From Dryocosmus kuriphilus (Eukaryota; Arthropoda; Insecta; Hymenoptera; Cynipidae): DNA of 64,000 bases. A program made the position numbers and the translations under genes. Below, in pieces: positions 50,395 through 61,262 of this stretch (position 1 is its first letter; every line of letters starts with the position of its first letter). The stretch is taken from the NCBI GenBank assembly GCA_038277395.1, contig CM076195.1, positions 49,373,366 to 49,437,365 on the forward strand. Direction: 5' to 3'. The notes beneath the pieces are model-generated. The model worked only from the letters and a program-made list of their open reading frames with translations, did no database searches and had not been told where the DNA came from.

Positions 50395-50751
50395 AGGAAA
50401 GAGGCGCATAAATACTCCGACTGCGATCTTGTAATGCTACGTAATTTCGATTAGACCCCCGGAGTTTCGAACAACATAATTCCGACATTTAAGGGACCAT
50501 ATAAGGTTATGAAAGAATTGCGATTCAACAGGTACCTGGTAGCCGATATAGAGGGCTACCAAAATACCCAGAAACCCTATAAAGGGATTTGGGTGGCTTA
50601 AAATATGCGCCTTTGGATTAAAGGCGACGATTAGATGTACTTTATAACGCATCTTTCATTCTCAAGACCTTGAATTATCTTTAGCCCTTGTTAATTAAGA
50701 TTTTCATCGTATCAAAATCCGAGACGGATTTAGCCAGGACGGCCGAATTTT

Positions 50752-50914
50752 AGTACCAAAAATTTGAATATAGAAGGCGCTGGGCGCAATGATTGTAAGC
50801 GCAGGGCCCCGAGCCAGCAGTTTTTTTCAACGCCTTTTGAGTTTACAAGTTTCCCAATAGATATCAGTACACTACGTATCCGCCGATATATTTTTTTAAA
50901 TCCTGACCTCTTCA
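50752..50914 (+). repeat. 3' LTR of Gypsy B
   Basis: Matches the 5' LTR from GTACCAAAAATTTGAATATA through TCAGTACACTACGTATCCGC to TGACCTCTTCA, with scattered substitutions and small indels. Confidence 0.85.
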
Positions 50915-51938
50915 TGTATTTAATTCTTTTTTGATTGGTAAAACCATAAAAGAAATTAAGAGGGACAGCTTTTATACTTCACGCCGACATTGAGGCCGCC
51001 GAGCCGCCGAAGATCATTACGAAAGACGCGAGTAGAGTATGAGTACTCTGGGCAATTTGTGGTGGGATAAATCCTCTAAGAAATTGGGAGTGGGGGTCTA
51101 TGGTGGAGGTAGATACTCTGGGAAATTTGTGGTGGAGATAATGTGGAGTGGGTCTATGGTAGGGGAAATTTGTAGAGGAAGCTTAATTAATGGTAATTAA
51201 GAATAATTAGATTAATTTATGTAAATATTCTATTTTTTTAAATATAAAATTAAGATTAATTATTTTTTAAATCTCGAATTCTATACTAATAAAATTTTCT
51301 TAATCTTTTATAAAAATGATTTATGTAATTCTAAACTAATTATTAAAATCTCAAATTAAGATTAATTATTTTTTCAAATCGCGAAAGTTGTTGAAACCTT
51401 TTATTAAAAAACCTGATATGACTAAAATATTTAAACGAGATAATGTTACTTAAAATTATGGGGACAGGTTCGAGAAATGAAAATCACAGTTTTTATTTTA
51501 TTCTGCATTTATTTCTTTTCAATAAAAAAAAAATGACATCTAAATTCTTAATTCTAACACTCGAGATGGCGACTTGGCAGGGTGCGTCACGCGTTGACTC
51601 CCGCCATCCTGCGCCAACGTCGCTGGGCTACGGGCATTCCAGTGATGGAATTCATACCCATGCACTGCCCACGATGTGCAGCTGCTAGCTGCGACCATGA
51701 ATGTTCAAGTACGTAAAGTCGGGTCTGGCCTGTATTTCACCAAAATGGAAGTAATGACGTCCTCATAATATCTCCAAGCCCTCAATGTCAAAAAAGATAA
51801 GATTATGGATCGAAGCTCTTAATGCTACCCAGGGAGATTTGATCAACAAAATAAAGATGAACCTCCTACAGAAAATGTCAAAAGGCCGACAGAGAATCTA
51901 GAAATAATCGACTTCTGACTGGACTACATTTTCGCAAG
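50915..51938. other. Spacer with small tandem repeats
   Basis: Two degenerate ~75-bp units with TACTCTGGG(A/C)AATTTGTGGTGG lie at about 51,035-51,175. Two ~107-bp spaced copies of AAATTAAGATTAATTATTTTT follow at about 51,246 and 51,353. A G+C-rich block at 51,560-51,720 is not recognised. No gene is supported. Confidence 0.5.
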
Positions 51939-52699
51939 ATGTTCCGCGAAAGGAGAAGGAGCTGTTTACATGATAATAAAGTGGTGACAAATATAATTAA
52001 CGTGCAGTTCAAACTGCCACGTTACAGCATTTCAACAGCTAAACCAACACAAAACTTCAAATCTATTGTTACATTTTACTCATCTTTGTGGTTCACAAGT
52101 AGGTTTCATCGTCCAATCATGGATGGATCTAGACATCCTTTTGATGCAATTCAAAGAACAGTAGACTTATCTGCCAACCTGCGCCAAATAGTAGCTGCAT
52201 CTATTCAGCAAAATGCTTACTGTGGTTTCCTAAAAACATCCTATTGTGTATGATGACAGACGAACGGTCAGAAGCGAGAAAGCTGGAACTTGACCGCCTT
52301 CTGACAGCCGGAGAGGCGTAGACTGGACCTGAAAATAAAACTGTTAGACACAATGTTATAGCACAGCTCAATTTCAAAGCAAAAAATTACTATGACATGA
52401 TTGACTGGCAGACAATTACCATAACTGTACCACCCGTTCCACGCAGAGTTTCAAACGAAAAACTCATAACAACCTTATCCAAAGACACAGTCAAGAATTG
52501 GAAATTTTCCGCATTTCCCCCACATAACCTTGTTGTGGATAGAACTGTTAAGCTGGTGACGGAAGCATCGAAATCAGTATGTGGCCTTGAGGCACGGGAT
52601 GCTCATATTAGATCCACACTAAAATCTAGACAAAAGTTACCTAATTTCAGCACAAAACAAAATTTTACCGCTTCATATTTTGACTTCGACTCAGACTAA
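51939..52699 (+). pseudogene. Broken ORF of an uncharacterised arthropod repeat-associated family
   Basis: A frame at 51,939-52,253 (QRTVDLSANLRQIVAASIQQ) is followed in another frame by segments continuing to 52,699. The second part has an in-frame TAG at 52,319-52,321, then DWQTITITVPPVPR, a FPPHNLVVDRTVKLVTEASK stretch and VCGLEARDAHIR. I recall similar repeated proteins in insect and other arthropod genomes (FP-H---VERCVKLVTEAS--VCG-EARDG-IR), often many copies and of unknown function. No catalytic motif or membrane segment is seen. It is either a relic of an unnamed mobile element or a dead copy of a multigene family. I do not assign a function. Confidence 0.55.
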
Positions 52700-53059
52700 G
52701 GAAACCTAGAATATGGTTGGTTCATTGGGTCGTGCTTGGGAGCAATCCATGGTGCAGCCACTTCCACGTAGTGGGTTCTGGGTACACGATACAGGTCAGC
52801 TGAAATCTATACAGATTTTAACCTTGCGCTGCGGCGCGGCTCGTTAGCGACCATACCTTGAAAACGGGTAGTCCTACCTTCATAGTATTTACCTTTCATC
52901 ATTTCGATAGGCAATTAAATTAAGAACATGTTTCATTTAAACATTTTAGTCATCAGATTTGTGGTTTTGACGATCTACGGGTATTTTTACGATTTTAGAC
53001 TTAATTTTGAAATTTCAAGCTTAGGTATTGAACGCAAATTAGAGGAATGGCCCCTGAGG
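52700..53059. other. Unannotated spacer
   Basis: No supported frame and no recognised repeat. Moderately G+C-rich near 52,720-52,860. Confidence 0.4.
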
Positions 53060-53531
53060 TTAAATATTCCCTGAGATTAACTGCGAATACAACAATAAGC
53101 AGTCGTGAACAACCGATAGGAACCAGTCGCGAGGTGAGCTCATACTGGTAGAAAGTAGGTACACGACAGTCATTGTATGGGAGGACTCGCCCTTTCGCGT
53201 CCACACACAATAGGTGGGTTCTATTAAACCGCGGCATAGCGTCTTTCCACCTAGAGACACTACCCGAACCAAAACGAAAAATCTTGTAAGCGAAAAATCC
53301 TGCTGTGTGGAATGATTCGCATGTAGGGTCAACGTGGTATTGATGCCAGTGTGGCGCACTGCCTTGAGGGGGACGTTAGGATACGATGCAGGAACCGTAA
53401 TGTGTCTGATGGCAAGTTAACATGGTCTTTGTCAAAGTCGGAAAGCTCCCATACTTAGACCTAGGGAGGTATGGAGGTTATCACTCCAGGGACGATGGAC
53501 TCACCTGTGTTCGGAGCAGGATCTCTGGCGT

Positions 53532-54170
53532 ATGGACTTACTTAAAACTATCATAGCTAACTTCCAAAAACAAGCAACTACAATCAAATATCTTAAGGCG
53601 GGAACTCTGAATAGGCGTGGTCTAAATACTGGCGGATATAGCGAACTCATTGCGATAGCAAAGAGATACGATATTGATATAATACCACTTCAAGAAACCT
53701 GCTGGCCGGGCGAGTACACATCAACTTTTAAGGATAACTACAATTTTCACTATGGGGGAGCTAAAGGGCGCACACTGGGGACCGGTTTTCTATTAATAAA
53801 CGAATTTCGCAAGCGGTTATCGATATGCAATTCATTGACGTATTGGGAAATCGTTGACATCTTTGTCAAAAGTACATATTTCAAACATAAAAATATGCAC
53901 AAGGCCACCAGGACATCATCTTATGGTATCACTCACAATCGGATTGATCACGTTTTAATTGACAGAAGACATCATACAAAAATTCTCGATGTGAGATCGT
54001 ACAGGGGAGCGGATTTAAATTCAGACCACTTTCTCGTGATAGTGAAACTAAGATCTAGACTAGCGCTAAGTAAGAAAACTAGTCGCCCAAAGCAAACCGT
54101 CTTTTTCAATATAGATAAGTTTAACACAACAACAGAAACATTGAATTATCAAGCAGAGAGAGATTTCTAA
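53532..54170 (+). pseudogene. Endonuclease domain of RTE-like copy 1, internally deleted
   Basis: A 212-codon open frame. The N-terminal part has LKAGTLNRRGLNTGGYSELI, IDIIPLQETCWPGE (metal-binding Glu in QET) and FHYGGAKGR. The C-terminal part has THNRIDHVLIDRR and ADLNSDHFLVIVKLR (SDH catalytic motif). Between them, at about residue 112, the sequence jumps from WEIVDIF to KSTYFKHKNMHKATRTS. The stretch that should carry the GDFNA motif (roughly 100 residues in relatives) is missing. The domain therefore cannot nick DNA, although the frame is open. Confidence 0.75.
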
Positions 54171-55600
54171 TGGTTTCGACGCTCTTCAAAAACAGATAGA
54201 AGATATAGATAATTGTGAGGAGGACCCTGAAACCCTGTGGGGCAATATGGAAGAAGCGATAAAGACAGCCGCGAAAAGTACTATAGGTTTAAAGAAAGTA
54301 GCCAAAAGTGAACCGTAGTTCGACGAAGAGTGCCAACTATGGTTTAAAAGGCGAACAAAGGCCAAACAAATTAGTTTGCAAAATATGTATGATCAAATAC
54401 ATAAGAAGTATCTCGAGATTAGTAAAGTTACAAATAGGCTTTAGGGATCCAAGAAAAGGGAGTGGGAAAAGAATAAAATACTAGCAATAAAAACGCACAG
54501 TAAACAAAATAACCCGCGTGAGATGTACAGGGGAATCAATTTTATAAGGAAAGGCTTTCAAGGTAGAACGGAAGTAATGGGGACGAAAATTGCAATCTAG
54601 TAGCTGATGCGACAGAAAGACTAAAATTATGGAAAAACTATTTCGATAAGCTATTGAACTTACGCGAAGCCCCAGTTGATGTTAATCTCGATGAAATCTA
54701 CACTGCTGATATACTAATTGATGAACCTACTGATAAAGGAACACAAATGGCAATAAAGATGTTGAAAAATAACAAAGCCGTGGGCATCGATGACCTACAG
54801 TCGGAACTGATAAAAAATAGGGGTCCTTGCCTCACAACGCAAATTTCTAAATTAATACGCCCAATCTGAGAAACAGAACGCATACCGGAGGAACCGAATA
54901 CCTATATTATTATACCCATATTTAAAAAAGGCGATAAAACGAACCGAAACAATTATCGGGGTATTTTACTTGTGCCTTTGTGCTATAAGGTCCTGTCCAA
55001 TGTAATCTTAAGTAGACTGGCCCCTTTTGCTGAGAAAATCATTAGGGATTGCCAGTGTGGATTTCGCCGAAACCGGTCTTCAAGCGATCGAATTTTTACA
55101 ATTAGACAACTATTAGAAAAGAAATGGGAATTTAATGAAGCAATGCAGCATCTATTTATCGATTTCAAAAATCTTACGACTCTATTATACGTGCACGAAT
55201 GTACTGGATTCTAGAGTTCTTGGGTGTACCAAGGGAATTGGTTAGACTTATGGAAGTTGGCTTAAGCGGCAGTAGGGGTAGAATACACGTAAACGGAAGT
55301 TTGTCTGAACAGTTTTTGATCCGCGATGGCCTGCAACATGGCGATGCGCTTTCGTGCATCCTTTTCAACTTAGTTTTGGAATACATGGCCAGACAATTAC
55401 AAACGAATCCGTCCAGTGCTACCCTCAATGGAATAATATAAGTTCTGTAATGTGCAGATGATCTCGACTTACTCGTGTATGATAAAGAGACGGTAGCTAA
55501 AAATGTAGAAATCATGATCGCCAAACTCAAGGAAATAGGTTTAGAAGTTAGCGAATCATAGACAAAATATTTGACCGTCGACAGGTGAAATCAATAGGTG
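54171..55600 (+). pseudogene. Linker and reverse transcriptase of RTE-like copy 1
   Basis: After a decayed linker with several stops, the RT reads KMLKNNKAVGIDDLQSELIK, IIIPIFKKGDKTNRNNYRG, CQCGFRRNRSSSDRIF, then FIDFK. A break near 55,175 follows. The frame at 55,199-55,441 gives ARMYWILEFLG-like residues, RIHVNGSLSEQFLIRDGLQH and GDALSCILFNLVLEYM. The catalytic box reads CADDLDLL at about 55,453 (Cys for Tyr) beyond a stop at 55,439-55,441. Multiple stops and shifts make it inactive. Confidence 0.8.
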
Positions 55601-56135
55601 GCCGCGCGCTGACAATGGGTGCTACTATGCAACAAATACGTGACTTAAATCGCGATTGCTATCTAAAAACATAAAGGTAAGAATTTACAAAACGATAATA
55701 AGGCCGGTCATCATGTACCGTTGCGAAACGTGGACTCTGGCAAAAGCAGAGGAGAAGAGGTTTAGAGTATATGAAAATAAAATACTTAGAAAAATGTATT
55801 GCCCAAAAAGGAACGAAGAGACTGGTAAATGAAGCAGTCTGCATAATGATGAGCTGCATGCTCTCTACGGGTCAATAAATATTCATAGAGTAATGAAAGC
55901 GCGTAAATTAAGATGGGCGGGACATGTAGCAAGAATGGGCAACGAAAGAGCAGTGGCACAAGTTTTGAAAGGGGAACCGATTAGTAAGAGGTCTCTAGAC
56001 AGACCGAGAAACAGATGGGAGAGAAACGTAAGGGACGATCTAAAGGAGCTAGGACATGATTATTTAAACTGGATGAAGGATGCAGAGGATAGACATGCGT
56101 GGCCGTTTTGGGTGGATGAGGCAATGAGCTTATGA
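55601..56135 (+). pseudogene. C-terminal region of RTE-like copy 1
   Basis: RIYKTIIRPVIMYRCETWTL is followed, after a shift, by an open stretch at 55,893-56,135. That stretch has KLRWAGHVARMG, DRPRNRWERNVRDDLKELG, LNWMKDAEDRHAW and a TGA stop. This end matches the C-terminus seen in many insect endonuclease/RT elements and the minus-strand copy at 61,289-61,492. Confidence 0.8.
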
Positions 56136-56215
56136 GTTAATGAGTCTATGCTAGCTCAGAGTCCAAGCTGCAAGACTCTCTCAACATCTTACTGCAGTTT
56201 TCCAGCGACATCAGG

Positions 56216-57541
56216 ATGAATTTGGGCCTGGATAAATGCAGGAAACTGTATTTATCCCGTGGAGAGATGATTACACTACTGGAGGCAGATGATTATGATC
56301 TAATACAGACGATGATTGTTGGGGAGTCGTATAGGTATCTCGGTATATTGCAGGCAAGAGGACCACTCCTGTCTGCAATGAAAAAGACACTTAAGACTTC
56401 CTTTTCGAGACGACTGAATTCGATCATGTCTACCGGTCTCACTGCTAAGAACATCACCAAAGCAATTAACACCTTTGCTATCCCTCTCCTAGCATACTCC
56501 TTTGGGTTATTATTGTGGTCTGAAACAGACCTTGAGGCTTTAAACCGAATCATCCGCGTGAAAATGTCTGAGCATCGGATGCATCACGAGAGGACGGCTG
56601 TGGAGAGAATAGTTCTACCATGCAAGCTTGCGGGTAGAGGGGTTTTGGACGTTCCACGCTTTTGTGACTCACAGGTTACACAGCTACGCGAATACTTCCT
56701 CAACAAGACGAATATCCCGCTCTACGACTATATCTTTAGAGTAGACCTGTACACCCATTTTAAGCTTGCAGTTGCTCATTACCAAAACATCGGACACCTA
56801 ACTGTTGAACAACTTAATGCTCAATGGCCCGGTAAGCAACTGCATGGAAAGCACCCTCAAATACTAGATCTTCCATGCGTAAATTAATGCTTCTAACCTC
56901 TGGCTAAAGCAGGAAGAACTCTTTCCGGAAACGGAGGGGTTCATTATTGCTATCCAAGATGGAGTAATGAACACGAGGAACTACCAAAAGCATGTCCTCA
57001 ATGTTAAGGCGGTCATTGATAAATACCGCCTCTGTGGTAATCCAAATGAGGCAATCGAGCACATCATTGATGGCTGTACGATGCTTGCCTCGCAAGAATA
57101 TACCCGCAGACACGATGATGCTGTAGGGATTATCCACCAACAGGTTGCTTTAAATCTTGGTTGCTAGAGGAACGTAAGCCTTATTATAAATACTCCCCTG
57201 TAAGAGTACTAGAGAACGAACATCATCTCCTCTACTGGGACAGGACTATCCTGACAGACCACCTGGTCAGGCATAATCACCCAGACGTCCTCTGGTGGAA
57301 CAAACATGAGGAACATGTCAGAATTATTGACACTAGTGTTCCCTTAAACCACAATATCCAACTTCGATACACTGAGAAGATCCAGAAGTATGCGGAGTTG
57401 CGACAGGAGATAATGGCCGTGTGGAGGGTGAAGAAGGTCACCCTTCACCCGGTAGTAATCTCCTCTACAGAGAACGTTCGCGTGAGATGCATCCGGCACT
57501 TGGAAGACCTGGGAGCTGGGAAAATTTTACATCTTATATAG
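56216..57541 (+). pseudogene. RT C-terminal half and zinc-binding tail of a non-LTR element
   Basis: The first open stretch (56,216-56,887) reads MNLGLDKCRKLYLSRGE, SYRYLGILQARG, AINTFAIPLLAYSFGLLLW and VLPCKLAGRGVLDVPRFCD. These are the thumb and post-RT region of LINEs that lack RNase H. Next (56,967-57,167) comes a Cys/His cluster, YRLCGNPNEAIEHIIDGC, a CX2H/C-type end domain shared by several non-LTR clades, then YTRRHDDAVGIIHQQVA. The last stretch (57,161-57,541) carries LLYWDRTILTDHLVRHNHPD and VWRVKKVTLHPVVISST. Stops or shifts separate all three. The catalytic RT core is absent, lost with the 5' truncation. Confidence 0.75.
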
Positions 57542-58075
57542 AAGGCGATATTGCTTAACACCTGCCGCATCGTCCGGAGTTTTATGGGCGTTACCAATGA
57601 TAGCAGCTAATCGTCTTCTGTAAAAAAGGCTATCTCACGTACACTTTAAAAGTTGACAACCCCACGTTATGCATTTTTAATATTTTAAAAAAATCTTTTT
57701 GACAGAGTTTTATTTAATTTTATTATCATGTCTTATGACTTTTATTTATTTTTGTTCTTGTTATTATTGTTATTATTATGTTCGCTATCGTGTCGTGTAT
57801 GTCCGTGTACGTTTGTGAAGTTGTGTGTGTTGTCCACCGCTCGAAATATTATTATATTAATTGAGTATTTTGTTTCAGATGCTGGTTTAAAAAATCTTGA
57901 CGAATGCTCTGGTTTCCATTCCCATGTATGTCTCTGACTTTCTTTCTTTCGCTATCTCTCTCTTTGGGGAGTGCTTTTGCCCCCTTGGCAATATCGCTTG
58001 AAATTTATAATACTAAAAAAAAATTGAGGAAAAATGTCTCTGATAATGTTGCCTGTAAGAGAGCATTGACCGTTT

Positions 58076-58114
58076 AAAAAAAAAAAAAAATAAAAAAAAA
58101 AAAAAAAAAAAAAA
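58076..58114 (+). repeat. Poly(A) tail of the truncated LINE
   Basis: A run of A interrupted by a single T, directly following the LINE 3' region, which contains TCTTTGGGGAGTGCTTTTGC. Confidence 0.85.
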
Positions 58115-58435
58115 CAAGCAATGGTTCTTCGGGCGTCCGTTTGAGACATTTGTGAATTTCCTCAATTCAGAAAAACGCCTCATACTTCAGGCATCACTTT
58201 ACGCCTGAACAAAAGCAGCGATGCTGCATGGTCCAGAGCAGGATTATTTTAATTATTTGACGAATGCGGAAGCAGAATAATTTTTGAAACCGCATCTGAC
58301 ACAAACGAATCTACTAAGGACTAGCCGCGTTCGCGACCGTGTTTGGTAGCGAAGCACCGGGTCATGAGTACCTGTGGGAGGAGGTGGGCCCATAATAATA
58401 ATATTGATGATGATGATATTGTATGACATGAGGGG
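58115..58435 (+). repeat. Possible 3' end of another retroelement with microsatellite tail
   Basis: G+C-rich sequence (58,310-58,395) ends GGGAGGAGGTGGGCCC and runs into ATAATAATAATATT plus GATGATGATGATATT, followed by a G9 run at 58,432-58,440. LINE 3' ends often terminate in such simple repeats. No coding sequence is linked, so this is tentative. Confidence 0.4.
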
Positions 58436-60233
58436 GGGGGGTCAAAACTTATGAACCTTAGCAAAGGGGGACATGTGATTTAAAATTTCCCAAAAAAATT
58501 TCACGTAATTTATGCACGGCCCCTTACCTGCCGGACGCCATACACATTTCAGTCTGATTCGCGGGTTCGATAGAATATTGTTAATAATTCTCAATTAGAA
58601 TGATCTCCTGATTCCGAATCTGTTTAGTACCCCTCTGGCATTTGTCGGATACAGGAAATATTAACAATTAATTAATTTTTCATTTTCATGAATTATTACA
58701 TTATTTAATAATTATAATAATAATATTATTATATATTATATATATATGTATATATAATTTAATAATTTCCAATATAGAAGGGTTTTAATTTACGAACAAA
58801 AAACACATTTTAATTAGTAGTCATTTTTCTTAAAAGGATTTTGTTTTGTTATACAAAGTTTGGAAGAAAAACGTTCTCCACTCAGCATGAAATATATTTC
58901 TGTATAAAATAGATGAAGAAGTTTTTTTTTTTATATACTTAATGTATTATAGGGATGAAGTCATTTTCTTAGGAACTTTTTCAAATTTGGAATACAGGTT
59001 CATTAAGGTCCTATGTAACTGTCTGTGCAATTGGAAAGAGTGTGCCTATCCCGAATTCGAGATAACTGAAGTTTAAATTAGCTCCTTAAGTACGTAAGCC
59101 CGATCCTAAGGTATTGAAAATACCACATAGTTTATCATAGAGGCTAAACATTTCCTGCGATTCTTTTTAAACGGAAAACCATAGAAGAACCCAACACAAG
59201 GGTTTTGTGAAAATTTCAGAATTTTTTGCCATTTATTTTTTAAAGTAGAGTCCCGAAAGTATGAAAGAAGAAAGAGGTCCGATAGGTTAGACACATTCAT
59301 ACGCATTCAGTTGATCAATGTGACGTTGGAGTGACTTCAATTGGCTTGTGTATTCATCGTATGGATAGGCTTTTATATGTATTCATGCGTATAATACCTT
59401 AAGCAGCTATGTTTAATCAACATTTTTTAACTTTACACAGCTTCACAGGAGAAAGACATAAATCACCTAAAATTGGTACACTGATTCTTTGTAGCTCTCT
59501 TAAAATATTGATATAATTTGAAATCTAAATCTATTACAATCTGCACCTGTGCAGAAAGTCAAAAGTTTGTATATCAAATTTTCCATTTATATAAATCCTA
59601 CGAGGTTGGAATAAAGTTTAAACAATTTCAAAAGTTATTTGGAATCCAGTCATAATATATTTATGAGAAAAATGTTAATCCCTGTAGAATTATTATTACC
59701 TTTTTTTGGAGATCTCCTGTGGAGAGTTACAATCGGCTCGCTTAGCTACCACGAGGACGAAGGTCCAGAAGGCACAAAATGCATACTCGTAGGCGTAGAT
59801 ATTCTATATTAGAAATTATTAACTTTAGATAGATAGCGCTCATTATACAAGTGATCCTTTTAACACATATACTCGATTTTACCAGAACTTTTTCTTAAAT
59901 TATACAATATTTCTCAACACAGAATTATAATTATATTTAATAATTATAATTATTATAAAATCATATCATTATATATTCCTGACATTGGTTACAATCGCTT
60001 TTGTCGGCATACTTCTGTATTAAAAATGTAATTCCTACAGTTTTAAAATTCAGAGCCTACCAATCCTCTGAATTAAAAAAACAAATTTTTACTACTCAGA
60101 CGCAATGTTTCTTTTTATTGTATTGCATTTTTTAGTGATGTCGATGCCATCGATCTTTGAGGTTATAACCTCATTTTCATTGTTCGTTTTATAAAGAAAA
60201 TGTGTTATGAAGAAATTATAAACTATGTTCGTC
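58436..60233. other. Unannotated AT-rich DNA
   Basis: No gene is supported. It includes an AT-rich simple stretch at 58,690-58,765 (TATATATGTATATATAATTT). Confidence 0.5.
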
Positions 60234-60266
60234 CTGATGATGACCCACAATGTGAGTCGAAACGTC
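60234..60266 (+). ncRNA. Hammerhead-ribozyme-like core (candidate)
   Basis: CTGATGA (60,234-60,240), a hairpin (GACCCAC AAT GTGAGTC with one C-A mismatch), GAAA (60,259-60,262) and GTC (60,264-60,266). This is the CUGAUGA / stem II / GAAA / NUH order of a hammerhead. Very short stem III forms are known from Penelope-like elements, where they may work as dimers. No Penelope RT is visible nearby. Self-cleavage is a prediction only. Confidence 0.5.
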
Positions 60267-61262
60267 GAAAACTTTTATATGGATTATTTTTGGATGAATT
60301 TTTGGAATATTAAAGTTGCATCTTTTTGACTTCTTCAATTATTTATTGGCTGCAAGATCGAAGAAATTTACCCCAAATTAATAAAACTGAACTTTTAATT
60401 AATCGCTTATGTCTCGAGTAGACGACAAACGCCAGACGGGTACTACACAGATTCAGAATCAGGAAATCACTCTGAAAAAGAATCATTATGTAAGATACAA
60501 TTTTTTTTCAAAATGTTATGCTCCCTGTTGATAGTTTCTTGAGGTTACACGAGAAGAAGAGTCCAGCAAGTTTTAGCTCAATAGGATAATATTTAGAGGT
60601 GGCAACATCGGTTTCAAATTTTCCATGTAATTAACAAGGGGAAAACTGAGCAAAGTTTGGAAAAAATGAGACAACTTTTTAAAACCTATTCGAAACCTAA
60701 CGAAGCTATATGGAGTGGTAGCTATCGGCATACCAAAAAAGTGGTAGTACGCAAAATTTAAATTAAAAAAGAAGATTTAATGGCTGCCATCTCAATTTCC
60801 GAAGAATCGACTCTTCTTGTATTTTCCAACTGTATTACGTCAAGTTTGGTTAAAATACAATGTTTAAAATTACAAATGAATTAGTTATGTGTGCAATGTC
60901 AAATTTTGGAAAAAGGTAAATGAAATTCGAGCCACCAAAATTTTAGAACAATGAAGTTTTCTTGTTTTTTTTTTTTTAACAAATTAGGCCAAATTTGGTT
61001 AAGAGGCAATTTTGTTACTAACGACTCAATTTTTTTGGCTGAGATCCCCAATTTTAAGAAAAATTAAAATGCTGTTCAACAAAATTTTCGAAAAATTGAC
61101 TCTTGTTTTTATATTATTTAACTAAATACAAACAATAAACAAATCTATATAGTAATATTTTAACAGGGAAATGTATCTGCAACTTAAAATTATTATTTTT
61201 AATAATTTGTGTCAATATTTGTATTTATTCTGTAAACAAGAGTTCAGGAAGGGTAACAATTT
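60267..61262. other. Unannotated AT-rich DNA
   Basis: Low-complexity A/T-rich sequence with no open frame of note and no recognised repeat. Confidence 0.5.

Larger units (their letters stand above)
45542..50914 (+). mobile_element. Ty3/Gypsy LTR retrotransposon B, complete but degenerate
   Basis: Two similar ~165-bp LTRs bracket gag, protease, RT, RNase H and integrase in the Ty3/Gypsy order. It has stops and frameshifts in the gag-pol junction and in pol, and substitutions of catalytic residues. LTR divergence (visible differences at more than a dozen positions) indicates an older insertion than a fresh copy. A 5-bp target duplication is unclear: TGTAT lies just outside the 3' LTR and near, but not directly against, the 5' LTR. 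Confidence 0.85.
53060..56135 (+). mobile_element. RTE-like non-LTR retrotransposon relic, copy 1
   Basis: A leader of ~470 bp, an endonuclease domain (53,532 on), RT (about 54,650-55,560) and the characteristic C-terminus (55,700-56,135), all in plus order with many breaks. A second copy lies inverted at 61,263-62,880. The family is the endonuclease/RT type often annotated in insects as craniofacial-development-protein-2-like or endonuclease-reverse transcriptase; placement as RTE-like is tentative. The 3' end is interrupted by another LINE tail. Confidence 0.75.
56150..58114 (+). mobile_element. 5'-truncated tail of a second non-LTR element, with poly(A)
   Basis: Coding relics of the RT thumb and C-terminal zinc region, a ~530-bp 3' untranslated region and a ~39-nt A-rich tail at 58,076-58,114. 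It begins abruptly just after the end of RTE-like copy 1, as expected of a 5'-truncated insertion. A convincing target duplication was not found (only CAAGC near both ends). The clade is uncertain; it is not the same family as copy 1. Confidence 0.7.

Noticed and set aside
57728..57937. Leu-rich frame resembling a membrane peptide
   Set aside because: It lies in the T-rich 3' untranslated region of the truncated LINE; TTA/TTG-rich DNA gives Leu/Phe by composition.
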